Source: Candidatus Anammoxibacter sp. (lineage in GTDB: Bacteria > Planctomycetota > Brocadiia > Brocadiales > Anammoxibacteraceae). From it: a DNA stretch of 64,000 nucleotides. Every line of letters begins with the position of its first letter. Position 1 is the stretch's first letter. The stretch lies in the NCBI GenBank assembly GCA_021777105.1, contig JAIQZQ010000125.1:1-64000 (forward strand), in the 5' to 3' direction. A model generated the notes under the pieces. It was not told the origin of the DNA. It made no database searches and worked only from the letters and a program-made list of their open reading frames with translations. The translations under genes were made by a program, and so were the position numbers. Shown piece after piece: positions 42,907-52,100 of this stretch.

Positions 42907-43061
42907 TGCTCCCCCTTATAACAAACCATAGGGAGTTGTTATAAGGAATGATTTAGGTGTTTTAAGCTTAAAAAGCAAGATTTTTTAAAATAGGATAAGT
43001 AACTTCGGAGAGCTAGAGAAACTTCTAAACTCCTTGTTAATTACACATGCAATGAAATAAC

Positions 43062-44270
43062 ATGAATAATGTAGCTTCAGAATTATTTAATGGAATAGGT
43101 ATATTTAAGTCATTATATGGCTTTGGGAAAATTGCTTTAACCAAAGCGCGTAATCGAATTGCAATACCGTATAGGGTTGAGAAGTTATCTGATGAAGTGT
43201 TTTCGTCGTGTTTGTCGTACGGAAGTGTAATAACCGTGAATGGAGTATTCACTAGATACGGAACAACATACCGCCCTCTTTCATACGCGCCTACAATACC
43301 AACGCAATCAAATGATAAGTCTATTGGATTTGCAATAGACCCAAACACAAAATTACTAAGAGAAAGAAGGCAGACTGAGGCAAAGTTTCGCTTATTTCAA
43401 TTCCCTGTCCAAACGCTTCCTGCATATGAAGATGACAATGGCAGGTTTTGTGTCGCTTTTTTATATCCAGAGAACTTCAATGGATTTATTCTTAATGAAG
43501 ACCCTAATAAAAAGGGAAAACCAGGCACTGACAGTCTACTGATTGAATCATCACACCGAGCAGTACCTATTTTGTTGCCTGAAGAGACGCTTGAAAATAT
43601 TTCTGAGTCTAATGCCACCCTCACAGGTATTGTCTCATTGTTACCAGAAACTGTTTCTGAATCTATTTCCAAAAATATCTGTCCTACAAGAGAGATGTTT
43701 TATTATGGATTTCTTCGTCCATTCTCATCACGTATGGCATTTTGCATAGATTGCCGAGATAAAATTAATTCTGATTTTAGGGTCAATAGTAAAATTTTTT
43801 CATTAACAGGCGCTCTCTACGTCGAAGGGCATTTTGAGAATATTGTAGAAGATAAATACAAAAAAGAATTTAAAGAGGCTATACCCGGTTGTTTACACTG
43901 GTCTTTTGCATATGAAGACTATCCCGGAAAAACATTTTATTTAACTGATGATCAAAGTGTATCAGTAATTGGCGCCGATCCAAGTATATTTGGGTTTTAT
44001 ATTGAGGCTGACTTAGTTGATCCACGTGATTTTCATTCGAAACTTAAACATTTAGAAGAGTTCTATACAAAATTTCAAAAAAAATCATTAAATAATATTC
44101 GGAATGCGTATTCTATTGAGGCGAAATTCAAACCGGACTTTATTTTCGACTATAAACGTCAACGACATTTCCATCCAAATGGTGCATTGTCATCAAAAGA
44201 AATTGATGTTGTGCTAGAAAAACATCATGAAATTATAGAAGTAGCAGAGTGGCTGAAAAATGCCAAATAA
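43062..44270 (+). CDS. Unknown protein upstream of the TIR/Nudix/membrane operon
   Basis: A 402-residue soluble protein with no signal peptide and no recognised domain. Conserved-looking pieces include NGVFTRYGTTYRPLSYAPTI, TREMFYYGFLRPFSSRMAFC and LHWSFAYEDYPGKTFYLTDD. The ATG at 43062 has no clear Shine-Dalgarno sequence. It lies 183 bp upstream of the TIR gene on the same strand and shares its AT-rich composition, so it may belong to the same accessory system, for example as sensor or effector; this is only inferred from position. Confidence 0.6.
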   Translation: MNNVASELFNGIGIFKSLYGFGKIALTKARNRIAIPYRVEKLSDEVFSSCLSYGSVITVNGVFTRYGTTYRPLSYAPTIPTQSNDKSIGFAIDPNTKLLRERRQTEAKFRLFQFPVQTLPAYEDDNGRFCVAFLYPENFNGFILNEDPNKKGKPGTDSLLIESSHRAVPILLPEETLENISESNATLTGIVSLLPETVSESISKNICPTREMFYYGFLRPFSSRMAFCIDCRDKINSDFRVNSKIFSLTGALYVEGHFENIVEDKYKKEFKEAIPGCLHWSFAYEDYPGKTFYLTDDQSVSVIGADPSIFGFYIEADLVDPRDFHSKLKHLEEFYTKFQKKSLNNIRNAYSIEAKFKPDFIFDYKRQRHFHPNGALSSKEIDVVLEKHHEIIEVAEWLKNAK

Positions 44271-44453
44271 AGGTAAGTCCGTTGCATATCTAAAATGTTA
44301 ATTATTAGCATATTAAGAAATAGTTTTTCTAACAAACTCATTCACCGTACGCAAAAAACGCGACGGTGATTCGTGCGTTAGGAGAGTAAAGACTTGTTGA
44401 AATATGATTTTAAGCAGTTGTTTTTGTTAAACTATGACTATGGAGCGATTTAG

Positions 44454-45590
44454 ATGATAGACCATTATGATATTTTTATTAGTTATTCAAGTAAAGATAG
44501 TAAAATTGCCCATGAAATAGTGGAAAAGTTACGAAAGACGATGTTAAGCTGTTTTATAGCGGAGGTTGATATAAACCTGACAGATCAATGGCAAAATAAA
44601 ATTCACGATGCAATATATTCTTCAAAAATCGTTCTCTTTTTAATAACACATAATACTATAAACAGTGATTGGATAAAAGTAGAGGCTGGAGCTGCATGGG
44701 CATTAAATAAAAAAATAGTACCAATGTTAATTGATGTAAAAGAAGATCATTTAATTGATGTACTTCGACAGTTTCAGGTCAGATATGTTGAGTCTTCAGA
44801 GCAAATTGATCAAGTTGTAAATGATGTTTCGGCAATAATTGACTTTACTGCATTTTGGAAATGTTTTTTAAGTGAAAAAAAACCAGAAGCAAATGTGTAT
44901 GTTCTATTATCTTCGAAAATTGGTGTAGATTACGCAAAAGGGAAAGCTACTGGTAAGAAAGGGCATACTGTCTTAGTAAGTTTTAATGAATTTGATGCTG
45001 CGTTAAGATTACAACGAGAACTTGGCGATCTACGAAATAATTTACGAATTGTTAAAGGCGGCGTAAAAATTGGTTCAAATGAAGACGATATTGATATTTC
45101 TGAGTTTCCTAAAGGTGAAAATCTAATTTTATTTGGTTCTACTCATGCTAATTTAACTTGCGAAGAAATTATGAATCACATTAATCCTCCGTACCAATTT
45201 AGATCAACAAAAAATAAGGAAGCTGATAAATATATTTTTACTAAAAATGGGAGATTTCCAAAAGAAAATGAACACATTGAAATTGATGATGGGGATTTCT
45301 CAGAAATTACTAAAGATTACGGCATTTTATTGAGAATAACAAATCCACTTGATAGGGAAAATAAAAATAAGGTATTAATTCTGGCAGGGAATCATGGTTA
45401 TGGTACTCAGGCAGCTATAAATTTTATTTCAGAACCTAAATACATCAAAGTTTTACGAAATGAGGTTGGAGATAAAGATTTTGAGGCGTTGTTTGTGTCA
45501 ACATTTATGAAAAAACAACTAATAGACCTTCAATTATTAAAAATTTCAATTTTTGAATATGGCAAGTGGAAAATGGAAATAACTATGTAA
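44454..45590 (+). CDS. TIR-domain protein with an additional C-terminal domain
   Basis: A 378-residue protein. Residues 3-130 are a TIR domain: YDIFISYSSKDSKIAHEIV (box 1), a middle part ending TDQWQNKIHDAI, then KIVLFLITHNTINSDW and IKVEAGAAWALNKKIVPMLI. The Glu77 in WIKVEAG sits where bacterial NAD-cleaving TIR domains have their catalytic Glu. Residues about 150-378 form a separate domain (GENLILFGSTHANLTCEEIM; VLILAGNHGYGTQAAINF) that looks like a Rossmann-like nucleotide-binding fold, which I could not name. GGAG precedes the ATG. The Nudix-like gene starts 36 bp downstream. A role in antiviral NAD signalling is inferred. Confidence 0.8.
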   Translation: MIDHYDIFISYSSKDSKIAHEIVEKLRKTMLSCFIAEVDINLTDQWQNKIHDAIYSSKIVLFLITHNTINSDWIKVEAGAAWALNKKIVPMLIDVKEDHLIDVLRQFQVRYVESSEQIDQVVNDVSAIIDFTAFWKCFLSEKKPEANVYVLLSSKIGVDYAKGKATGKKGHTVLVSFNEFDAALRLQRELGDLRNNLRIVKGGVKIGSNEDDIDISEFPKGENLILFGSTHANLTCEEIMNHINPPYQFRSTKNKEADKYIFTKNGRFPKENEHIEIDDGDFSEITKDYGILLRITNPLDRENKNKVLILAGNHGYGTQAAINFISEPKYIKVLRNEVGDKDFEALFVSTFMKKQLIDLQLLKISIFEYGKWKMEITM

Positions 45591-45626
45591 GATAGCTTTC
45601 AATTTTATAACCATTGGGAATTCAAA

Positions 45627-46340
45627 ATGTTAAAAATACAATCAACAGTTACATTAGCAAAGCATTTCAGATTAATTGAAAGATATCGTAAAAAGTTTGA
45701 TAAAGGAGATGAGGTCACGCAGGCAGAAATTAATGAATTTGTTGAAAAATGGCATATATATAAAGAGAATTTAAGACCCCATGAGAAAGAGGAAAAGTTT
45801 ACCCTTGTTGATCGAAAAGGTAATTTTAAAAACTTGACGGCCCCTAGATGGGTGTGCCACCTCCTGAGTTTGAGGCACAAGAGTGTTCATGTCTTGTTGA
45901 AATGGAAAAATCCAAGTTTTGGCGATATTTTTATACTTCAGGTGCGGAGCTGGAATAAAAGTGATTCTCCAGGTCATTTAGATATTTCTGTTGGTGGGCA
46001 CGTTGTTGGCAGCAATTTGTTTTCTTCACAAGAATCAGCATATCGTGAAGTAGAAGAAGAATTAGGAATCACAAAATTTAATTTAAATCGTGGCGAACTT
46101 GTTTATTGCGTTGGGTATGAGTGTAACGAACAACGTAAAGAGAAAAATTTTTATAATACCGAGTGGCGTGATGTTTATAGCGGCGAGATTGATACTTGTA
46201 ATTTAGAAAATATCCATTTTAGTGACGGTGAGGTTGTATCGCTTTATCTTTGTCCTAAAGCAGAAGCTAAAAACTTATTAAATCAAAAAATAATCCCTCT
46301 TGCAAGTGCACTTAAGTTATCATTACCAAGATTGTCATAG
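45627..46340 (+). CDS. Nudix-like hydrolase with a degenerate box
   Basis: A 237-residue protein whose middle follows an IPP-isomerase-like Nudix fold: WNKSDSPGHLDISVGGHVVG followed by SAYREVEEELGI, which gives the REUXEEXGU half of the Nudix box. The first half is altered: two extra residues are present and the expected Glu after GG-x5 is Asn/Leu, so metal binding may be changed. The N-terminal 60 residues are charged and helical. Such proteins cleave or bind nucleoside-diphosphate-linked compounds, for example ADP-ribose. Genes on both sides are 36 and 31 bp away, so it is in one operon with the TIR protein and the membrane protein. Confidence 0.75.
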   Translation: MLKIQSTVTLAKHFRLIERYRKKFDKGDEVTQAEINEFVEKWHIYKENLRPHEKEEKFTLVDRKGNFKNLTAPRWVCHLLSLRHKSVHVLLKWKNPSFGDIFILQVRSWNKSDSPGHLDISVGGHVVGSNLFSSQESAYREVEEELGITKFNLNRGELVYCVGYECNEQRKEKNFYNTEWRDVYSGEIDTCNLENIHFSDGEVVSLYLCPKAEAKNLLNQKIIPLASALKLSLPRLS

Positions 46341-46371
46341 GGTGATCCCTCTGTGTGTTCAGTAATTAGTA

Positions 46372-47703
46372 ATGATATTATTAGATTCGGTTTATTATAT
46401 AATTACTTGGTTTGATTCTCTCATGGCAGCATTTGTGCCATGCTACTTATTTAGTAATATACTTAGACAACCAAATTATCGCAACAAATTGATTATTATT
46501 CTGTCATTCCTTTCATTATTATTACCAGTTTTTTGGTATGATACAATAATGTCTGATTTTTTTCTTCCGCAAATCATTACAGCAATAATCGGTTTAATCA
46601 TTGGATATTCATTAAATCCAAATCTAAAAATGAAAAGTATTCATTTTGTTTTAATTGCATCTCTATTTATACCTATTGTCGCGCCCCTTTTAAATCTGTC
46701 GTTCGATTCAATAAGTCGTGCTTTTTCATTCGGAATTGGTCTTTCGTTTTTCGTATGTGGCGTTATCTCTTTTTTTTATATTATTAGGCTTTCAAATACA
46801 ACTATTCGATTCAAACTGCTGTTCGTAATACTACTTGCTATACCAATTTTCGTTTCAACAGTCTTGTATGATGTACCAAAAATACTTGATCAACTCGACG
46901 TGCTTCCATTCAATCTTGAATCGATAATTTTTACATTAATACTTTTCTTAATATTTAGAATTACAATAAAATTTTTACAAAAATTATTTGCAAAATATCC
47001 CGACCCTATTCCAGTGTTAATAGGATTGATAATAATACCACTTTTGCTTTGGTCATATTCTTTTACTCTATGGTTTACACTATTTGTAATGGGAACTAGT
47101 GGTTTCTTCACCAGACATTTTGGATTATGTGAAAATATAACAAAATATATTAAATCTCCTTTGATTATAGGTGCTATTCCTCTCTTAATTATGAGATGTT
47201 TCGAGTTATATGATAAAATTAATTATATGCAACCTGTATTTGCATCTATTAAGTCTTCAGCAATTATTGCACCGCCACTAGGTCTTGTATCAATCTCCGT
47301 TGGAATCTTTCTATCCGATTTTTTGTTGAAAGTTAGGGGTATTAAAATTGAATATTCGCGACGGATCGTTTATACGTCTTGGTGGGTTGCCATTATTGTA
47401 TTGATATCTTGTTGTATTGCTACAATGATTATAGGAACAGCCTATTTACTTGGCATAGGATTAATTTATAATATTCTTTTTACAATAGGTAAATTCAGAC
47501 GTAATGAAAATTTTATATATAAGGTTTCAATTGGTTGTTTTTGTTTCCTGTTTTGTTTATTTTTTTGTTTTTTTCAACATTTTACAATCATCCCATTATT
47601 AGCATGGTTTTTGTCTGATAGAAATATTAGATTTTCCACAAAACGAATTTTCATTCGAATAAAACAAATGTGGGTGCAAAATAAAATAATCATTCAGGAT
47701 TGA
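46372..47703 (+). CDS. Polytopic membrane protein of the TIR/Nudix operon
   Basis: A 443-residue integral membrane protein with about ten to twelve hydrophobic segments (for example IIILSFLSLLLPVF, FVLIASLFIPIVAPLL, FTLILFLIFRIT, LIGLIIIPLLLWSYSF). A short basic tail (RIFIRIKQMWVQNK) follows. No transporter family could be named. It is the last gene of the operon, 31 bp behind the Nudix-like gene. By analogy to TIR systems with membrane effectors, it could disrupt or signal at the membrane; this is inference. The downstream region holds repeat D. Confidence 0.65.
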   Translation: MILLDSVYYIITWFDSLMAAFVPCYLFSNILRQPNYRNKLIIILSFLSLLLPVFWYDTIMSDFFLPQIITAIIGLIIGYSLNPNLKMKSIHFVLIASLFIPIVAPLLNLSFDSISRAFSFGIGLSFFVCGVISFFYIIRLSNTTIRFKLLFVILLAIPIFVSTVLYDVPKILDQLDVLPFNLESIIFTLILFLIFRITIKFLQKLFAKYPDPIPVLIGLIIIPLLLWSYSFTLWFTLFVMGTSGFFTRHFGLCENITKYIKSPLIIGAIPLLIMRCFELYDKINYMQPVFASIKSSAIIAPPLGLVSISVGIFLSDFLLKVRGIKIEYSRRIVYTSWWVAIIVLISCCIATMIIGTAYLLGIGLIYNILFTIGKFRRNENFIYKVSIGCFCFLFCLFFCFFQHFTIIPLLAWFLSDRNIRFSTKRIFIRIKQMWVQNKIIIQD

Positions 47704-47784
47704 GAATATTTGTTCAACAATAAAACCCCAAAGGGGTCAACCATTAGAAGTTCCCTGTCAAGCACAAAAGACCCCTCTGGCAAA

Positions 47785-47983
47785 AACCCCAAAGGGGTCA
47801 AATCGCTTTTTGACTGCAAAAAACCAAAAAAATCCCCCAAGTGGGCAAATCTCCCATTGACTGCATAAGGCTGAAAACCATTTTGAATCATTTTTTATTT
47901 TTAATGATGATATAAACAGAAGTAATAATAATCGTTCTAATAGACTAGCCCGAACAAACATAAAATTTGTAATTTATAAATTG
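47785..47983 (+). repeat. Direct repeat D, left copy (199 bp)
   Basis: Recurs at 49106-49304 with the same length and about 90% identity (aatcgctttttgactgcaaa, cataaggctgaaaac, taaacagaagtaataataat). The two copies enclose the HEPN remnant and the HicA-like pair. Confidence 0.9.
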
Positions 47984-48296
47984 TTACAAAATATCATATT
48001 CAAGATTAAAAACCACTTACAGTCAAAAGGAGATTTGACCTCTCTGTGGCTTATTGATATATTGGGTAAAATGGCAGCAAAGCATGGTATTCCTTTTCAT
48101 AAAATATTTCCCCAAAAACTGATAGAGAGAAGAAACTTTTTGAGCCCCTCGATAGCGCTTACATAAGCGGTCGCTATGATCCTGAATACAGAATAACCAA
48201 AGAAGAGTTGGAATACGTATCTGAGCGTGTAAAGATGTTGTTAAAATTAACAGAGAAAATATGCAAAGCAAAAATAGAGAGCTTTGTGAACTAAAA
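47981..48296 (+). pseudogene. HEPN-domain protein remnant, frameshifted
   Basis: Two frames together give the C-terminal part of a HEPN-type protein: KGDLTSLWLIDILGKMAAKH in the first and FEPLDSAYISGRYDPEYRIT followed by EELEYVSERVKML in the second, ending at 48296. The shift lies near 48136. HEPN proteins usually pair with a minimal nucleotidyltransferase; such a gene exists at 56005-56313 but not next to it. The start is missing. Confidence 0.7.
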
Positions 48297-48458
48297 TGAA
48301 AAGAGAGCGCATAATTTCCAAAAATTCGTAACTTTAGTAAAATTCAAAATGATATTGGTGTGAAGGTGGAGTTGAATCAAAAATAGCATCTTATTTAAAT
48401 GTGAGTAATTTATATATTGCTGTTTCAAATATTATATTTATTTCGTAAAATATAAACC

Positions 48459-48686
48459 ATGAGTAAGCATAAAAATAAGCATATTAGGGATGCCATAACT
48501 TACGCAGAGATAAAAAATTGGCAATTAGTCAAAGCTGGCGGAAAGGCTCATGTATGGGGTAAATTGCTTTGCCCTAAGCATGACAGAGCTGGATGCAGAA
48601 TTTGGATATTGTCAACTCCACAGAATCCAGAAGGACACTCAAAGGATATAGTGAAAGCCGTTGATTCATGTTTGCACACAAACTAA
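48459..48686 (+). CDS. HicA-like toxin candidate
   Basis: A 75-residue protein resembling HicA-like mRNA interferases with a double-stranded-RNA-binding-like fold. The His in GGKAHVWGKLLC fits the catalytic His position, and the ending RIWILSTPQNPEGHSKDI is characteristic of a HicA-like subgroup in which Cys residues (LLCPKHDRAGC) are conserved. The next gene, 14 bp downstream, encodes the usual partner. The pair lies between two 199-bp direct repeats. Confidence 0.7.
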   Translation: MSKHKNKHIRDAITYAEIKNWQLVKAGGKAHVWGKLLCPKHDRAGCRIWILSTPQNPEGHSKDIVKAVDSCLHTN

Positions 48687-48700
48687 AGAAAGGATAAAAC

Positions 48701-48943
48701 ATGAAAATTCAAGAGTTTACAATTATTTTAAATACAGAGATCACTGATGACCTAGCCGAACGGATATACAGCACACTTGATGATGGGACATTAGCATCAA
48801 TTTGTGGTGTAGCGCAAATTACATTTCACCGTGAAGGAGATTCGTTAGAAATAGCGATATCGTCTGCAATAAATGGTCTTAATAATCTCGGTATCTCTAT
48901 AGCAAGAATTGAAATGCAACCGGAGGCTGTTTTAATAGCTTAA
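48701..48943 (+). CDS. Partner (antitoxin-like) of the HicA-like protein
   Basis: An 80-residue acidic protein (FTIILNTEITDDLAERIYST, ITFHREGDSLEIAISSAING, ISIARIEMQPEAVLI). This type regularly follows HicA-like genes of the subgroup at 48459 and is presumed to neutralise them. AAAGGA precedes the ATG. No DNA-binding motif is visible. Confidence 0.65.
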   Translation: MKIQEFTIILNTEITDDLAERIYSTLDDGTLASICGVAQITFHREGDSLEIAISSAINGLNNLGISIARIEMQPEAVLIA

Positions 48944-49105
48944 ATGTTCTAACAATTAAAAGCTTCAGGGCCAAACCGTGACGCAGAATACGCAACATGC
49001 ATAATTACTCATGTCCAACAAGGTCAATGTTCATGCCAAGCTAAATCCAAATTGAAATTTATAGGACAGGCTTGATATGTTGGACATTAAACAAAGAATT
49101 TTTTG

Positions 49106-49304
49106 AACCCCAAAGTGGTCAAATCGCTTTTTGACTGCAAAAAATCAAAAGAACTCCCCAAGTGGGCAAATCTCCCATTGATTGCATAAGGCTGAAAACA
49201 ATTTTGAATCATTTTTTATTGTTAACGATGATATAAACAGAAGTAATAATAATCGTTCTAATAGACTAGCCAGAACAAACCTAAAAGTTGTAATTTGTCA
49301 ATTG
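49106..49304 (+). repeat. Direct repeat D, right copy
   Basis: Same orientation and length as 47785-47983. It ends near a piece of repeat family B (49315-49375). Confidence 0.9.
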
Positions 49305-49478
49305 CAGTTGGCAATAAAAAGCCGGCGTCGTCTTGTAGACAGCTTCTAAGCGTTTTTGTTGCGCGATTATAGTTGCTGTTAAAAATTAAGGCTCTTCTCC
49401 CATTTAGTTGATCAATTTTATGCAAATCAAAACTCAATAACAAACAAAGGGGGCAAAGATATCTGTTATACTATAGAA

Positions 49479-49628
49479 ATGTCCAGACCATTAAGAATGG
49501 AATATGATGGAGCTTGGCGCCATGTAATGAATCGTGGTTTGAATTGTTGCCGCATATTTTCCTGTGATAAGGATTTTGCTCTTTTCATTAAAACGCTTTC
49601 TGAATCCTGTGAACTTTTTAATGTTTAG
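49479..49628 (+). pseudogene. Truncated REP-associated (Y1) transposase
   Basis: Forty-nine codons give the N-terminus of a REP-associated tyrosine transposase: MSRPLRMEYDGAWRHVMNRG and FALFIKTLSESCELFNV. The HUH motif and the catalytic Tyr are missing. The gene stops exactly where the insertion-sequence end motif (ttagggctcggaaagaaata) begins. Confidence 0.8.
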
Positions 49629-49644
49629 GGCTCGGAAAGAAATA
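49625..49644 (+). repeat. Insertion-sequence end-like motif
   Basis: ttagggctcggaaagaaata, shared with 7911-7932 (minus), 57775-57795 and the right end of the IS630-type element (minus). It terminates the REP-transposase fragment. Confidence 0.65.
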
Positions 49645-50063
49645 ACTTGGACTTTTTACCAGCATCTTCAGGTCGACTTTGCCCAACCTTCAATCGCCGT
49701 ATCCTCAACGCTGCCGGCCTTGTAACTGGGTGTACGAAGAGGCTCTGCCTCCTTTTATCATAACAACAAATGGCTCCATTAATTTTCTAATGTCGATCTA
49801 ATTAACAACGTTTAAGACAAGGCAGCGCCTCTAGGGACAGTGTGTTACAAGGCTGGCGCCTTGTAACAAGCTTCTTATTTTGTCCAGCAAAAATTTGTCC
49901 AACAGTAAGCCCACTAATGGTTGGGGGATTTGTTTTTTTAGCTCGTTTTTGTTTTAACCACTAAGTTAATCGGAGAAAAATAGTTTATTGTTGGGTTTCA
50001 TGCCTCTACCCAACCTACTCGGCTTTGATTGAGACAAGTCTGAAAATGGAAATGGAATTAAAA
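49645..50063. other. Gene-free stretch with a hairpin
   Basis: No gene is seen. A strong hairpin with 11-bp arms (tgttacaaggc-tggc-gccttgtaaca, about 49845-49870) and related words (gccttgtaactgg near 49719, aggcagcgcctc near 49822) suggest a palindromic dispersed repeat. Confidence 0.5.
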
Positions 50064-50285
50064 CTACCGATCCTTTTGAAGGTATTCCCACGCTTCATCC
50101 TCCTCTGGACGGTTCCAATCTTCCGCAAGGGCTGCCTCGCTCAAGAGAGCTTCTTCATTCACATGACTTAATTGCTCTTTGTCCACAATTGTTACAAAAG
50201 CCCGATCAGACGGTTCTAATTTAACCGGTTCCGTCAAATGAACATTGCCTTTATCGTCAATAGTTGCTCCAATTGTTCGAATCAT
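50064..50285 (-). CDS. Small antitoxin-like protein
   Basis: A 73-residue protein (IRTIGATIDDKGNVHLTEPV, FVTIVDKEQL, ALLSEAALAEDWNRPEEDEA) of a small family whose members begin with a beta-rich AbrB/DUF104-like part and end in the acidic ALAEDW...EDEAW tail. They often precede a PemK/MazF-type toxin. No such toxin follows here; the gene is an orphan. I chose ATG 50285 because GGAG lies eight bases upstream of it. Confidence 0.6.
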   Translation of the reverse strand: MIRTIGATIDDKGNVHLTEPVKLEPSDRAFVTIVDKEQLSHVNEEALLSEAALAEDWNRPEEDEAWEYLQKDR

Positions 50286-50613
50286 TTTCATTGCTCCTAT
50301 TATGTTAAGAACTTTCAAATACAAAAAATACTTTGTTGTAAAAGCGTCCTGCAGTTGCTATTGGTTGCCTGCGTTAAATTTACTTATATTTTATGTAGAT
50401 TGTATATTTTTATCTTCTGTTATTTTATCTTCAATTTAATAAATTTTATTACTTTATTTTCTAAAGACTTGTTGATGCGTGTTTTTACGAGGATCTCCAT
50501 TGTCGTTGCCGCTTCAGTAATTAAAAGTTGTGAGTAACTATTCGCTTTGCCAAAGAGTGACTTTTTATATTGCCGACTTTGTTTTTGCCTTTTTTACTTC
50601 CCTGCTTTAGCAT

Positions 50614-51576
50614 CTAAATTAACAACTCAGGCTTGCCACTGAAAAACTTTTCAACCATGGCCGTATATTGGTTAACGTTTTTTGTTCTTGAAACCGATTT
50701 CAAAACACGGTCGCCGCCTTCAAATGCCATTGACCAATAGCGCCACATCTCTTTCATCTTGGCTATTATATGAGCAGGCCCGCTTAACTCCTTTTGGTAA
50801 GCGTCAAAAAGCTCATTATGAAATTCCGTAAATCTCTCTATAATTTTTGCGTTGGCATCGGTTTTTACATTTTTGATCCGTTCCGGCAAGAATGGATTTG
50901 TAATTCCCCCACGGCCAATCATCCACATACTAATTGTGGGCAGGCGGTCTGCCAGTCTCTTAAACGTCTCAAGCGAATCAATATCGCCATTATAAACAAC
51001 CGTGTGTTTAGTTAGGGAAAGACACTCCTCAAACGCGGGTATATCAACCCCGCCTGAATACATTTGGCTCCCGGTGCGCGGATGAATAATAATGTTTTTT
51101 AACGGAAAATCATCAAGTCGCGGCAACAGATTACGGAGTTCGCTGTTATCCTCGCCGCCCAGCCTTACTTTTAGAGACACCTCATTAGGAATCTTTGTGA
51201 TAACATTATTTAAAATCTCAACAACCGTTCCAGGTTCTGAAAGCAAACCGGACCCGCGGTTTTTGCTTCTAATCCTTTTATGCGGACACCCAAGATTCCA
51301 GTTTACCGTCTTGTACCCCAGCTCAAACATGATCTTTGACAAACTAATGAAATCCTCCTCACTTTTGCTTAAGATCTGGGGAATCAACTCAAAATCCGCG
51401 CTGTTCCTGGCGACAAAAATATCGCGCAGGATTTTGGATTTAGCGCTCCCCACATTGCTGTTTCTAATAAACGGAGCAATCGCAAAATCATACCCGTCAA
51501 ACAAACGCGAATAAACATTTCGGTACACACAATTTGTAATCCCCTGTATCGGGGCCATATATAAAATCGGTTTCAT
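50614..51576 (-). CDS. dus: tRNA-dihydrouridine synthase
   Basis: A 320-residue FMN enzyme that reduces uridines in the tRNA D-loop. Motifs: PILYMAPIQGITNCVYRNV, NWNLGCPHKRIRSKNRGSGL (catalytic Cys of NxGCP), SLKVRLGGEDN, IIIHPRTGSQMYSG, TVVYNGDIDS and MIGRGGITNPFL. The start ATG 51576 has GAGGG five bases upstream. The window alone does not show which uridine is modified. It sits as a single core-type gene inside the accessory island. Confidence 0.9.
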   Translation of the reverse strand: MKPILYMAPIQGITNCVYRNVYSRLFDGYDFAIAPFIRNSNVGSAKSKILRDIFVARNSADFELIPQILSKSEEDFISLSKIMFELGYKTVNWNLGCPHKRIRSKNRGSGLLSEPGTVVEILNNVITKIPNEVSLKVRLGGEDNSELRNLLPRLDDFPLKNIIIHPRTGSQMYSGGVDIPAFEECLSLTKHTVVYNGDIDSLETFKRLADRLPTISMWMIGRGGITNPFLPERIKNVKTDANAKIIERFTEFHNELFDAYQKELSGPAHIIAKMKEMWRYWSMAFEGGDRVLKSVSRTKNVNQYTAMVEKFFSGKPELLI

Positions 51577-51589
51577 AAAATCCCTCAAA

Positions 51590-51620
51590 ATAGTGGCACA
51601 AGCATCCTTGCCTGTGTTTT
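51590..51620 (+). repeat. Short dispersed repeat copy
   Basis: agtggcacaagcatccttgc, nearly the same as 3511-3540 upstream of the barrel gene. Confidence 0.5.
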
Positions 51621-51858
51621 AACTGCTCGTTCCAACTGGTTTTCTTAGCCAAACCGGAGTTGTTTGTATAATTTTGTTTCCATATTAGCGCTTGGGAATT
51701 AGCCGATATGCAAAGTTTGTAATTTAACGCAGAGACGAGAACATAAAGTAGATAACGCTGGTATAAGTAAAGCGGAAACCATAAATAAGAAAAAGAAATA
51801 AACGGCAAATTAATGCAGCGCAAATTTTAAAAGTTAAATATATTTATCTGGTTGTCGT

Positions 51859-52098
51859 TCAGGATGCATATTCGGCAATGAATGTGTTGGCGACTGACGA
51901 TTCTAACTGAACGGAAGAGAAACAATCTTCTGAATAAAGGTATCCTTCACCTTCTTCATCTATCACACGAATTTCTTTATGTTTTTCCGCCGTTTTATCA
52001 GGTATACATTGATATACCTTCCATCTTACCAATGAGGCTTCATTACCTTCATTGTTAACGCAGATTACAAACTTTTTGCCATTTAATTTGTCAATCAT
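51859..52098 (-). CDS. Small unknown protein, second of a pair
   Basis: A 79-residue acidic protein (KKFVICVNNEGNEASLVRWK, VIDEEGEGYLYSEDCF) resembling small SH3-like beta proteins, with no named family. It follows the next gene (52101-52346) with only two bases between, so the two are one operon. Confidence 0.6.
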   Translation of the reverse strand: MIDKLNGKKFVICVNNEGNEASLVRWKVYQCIPDKTAEKHKEIRVIDEEGEGYLYSEDCFSSVQLESSVANTFIAEYAS

Positions 52099-52100
52099 TA

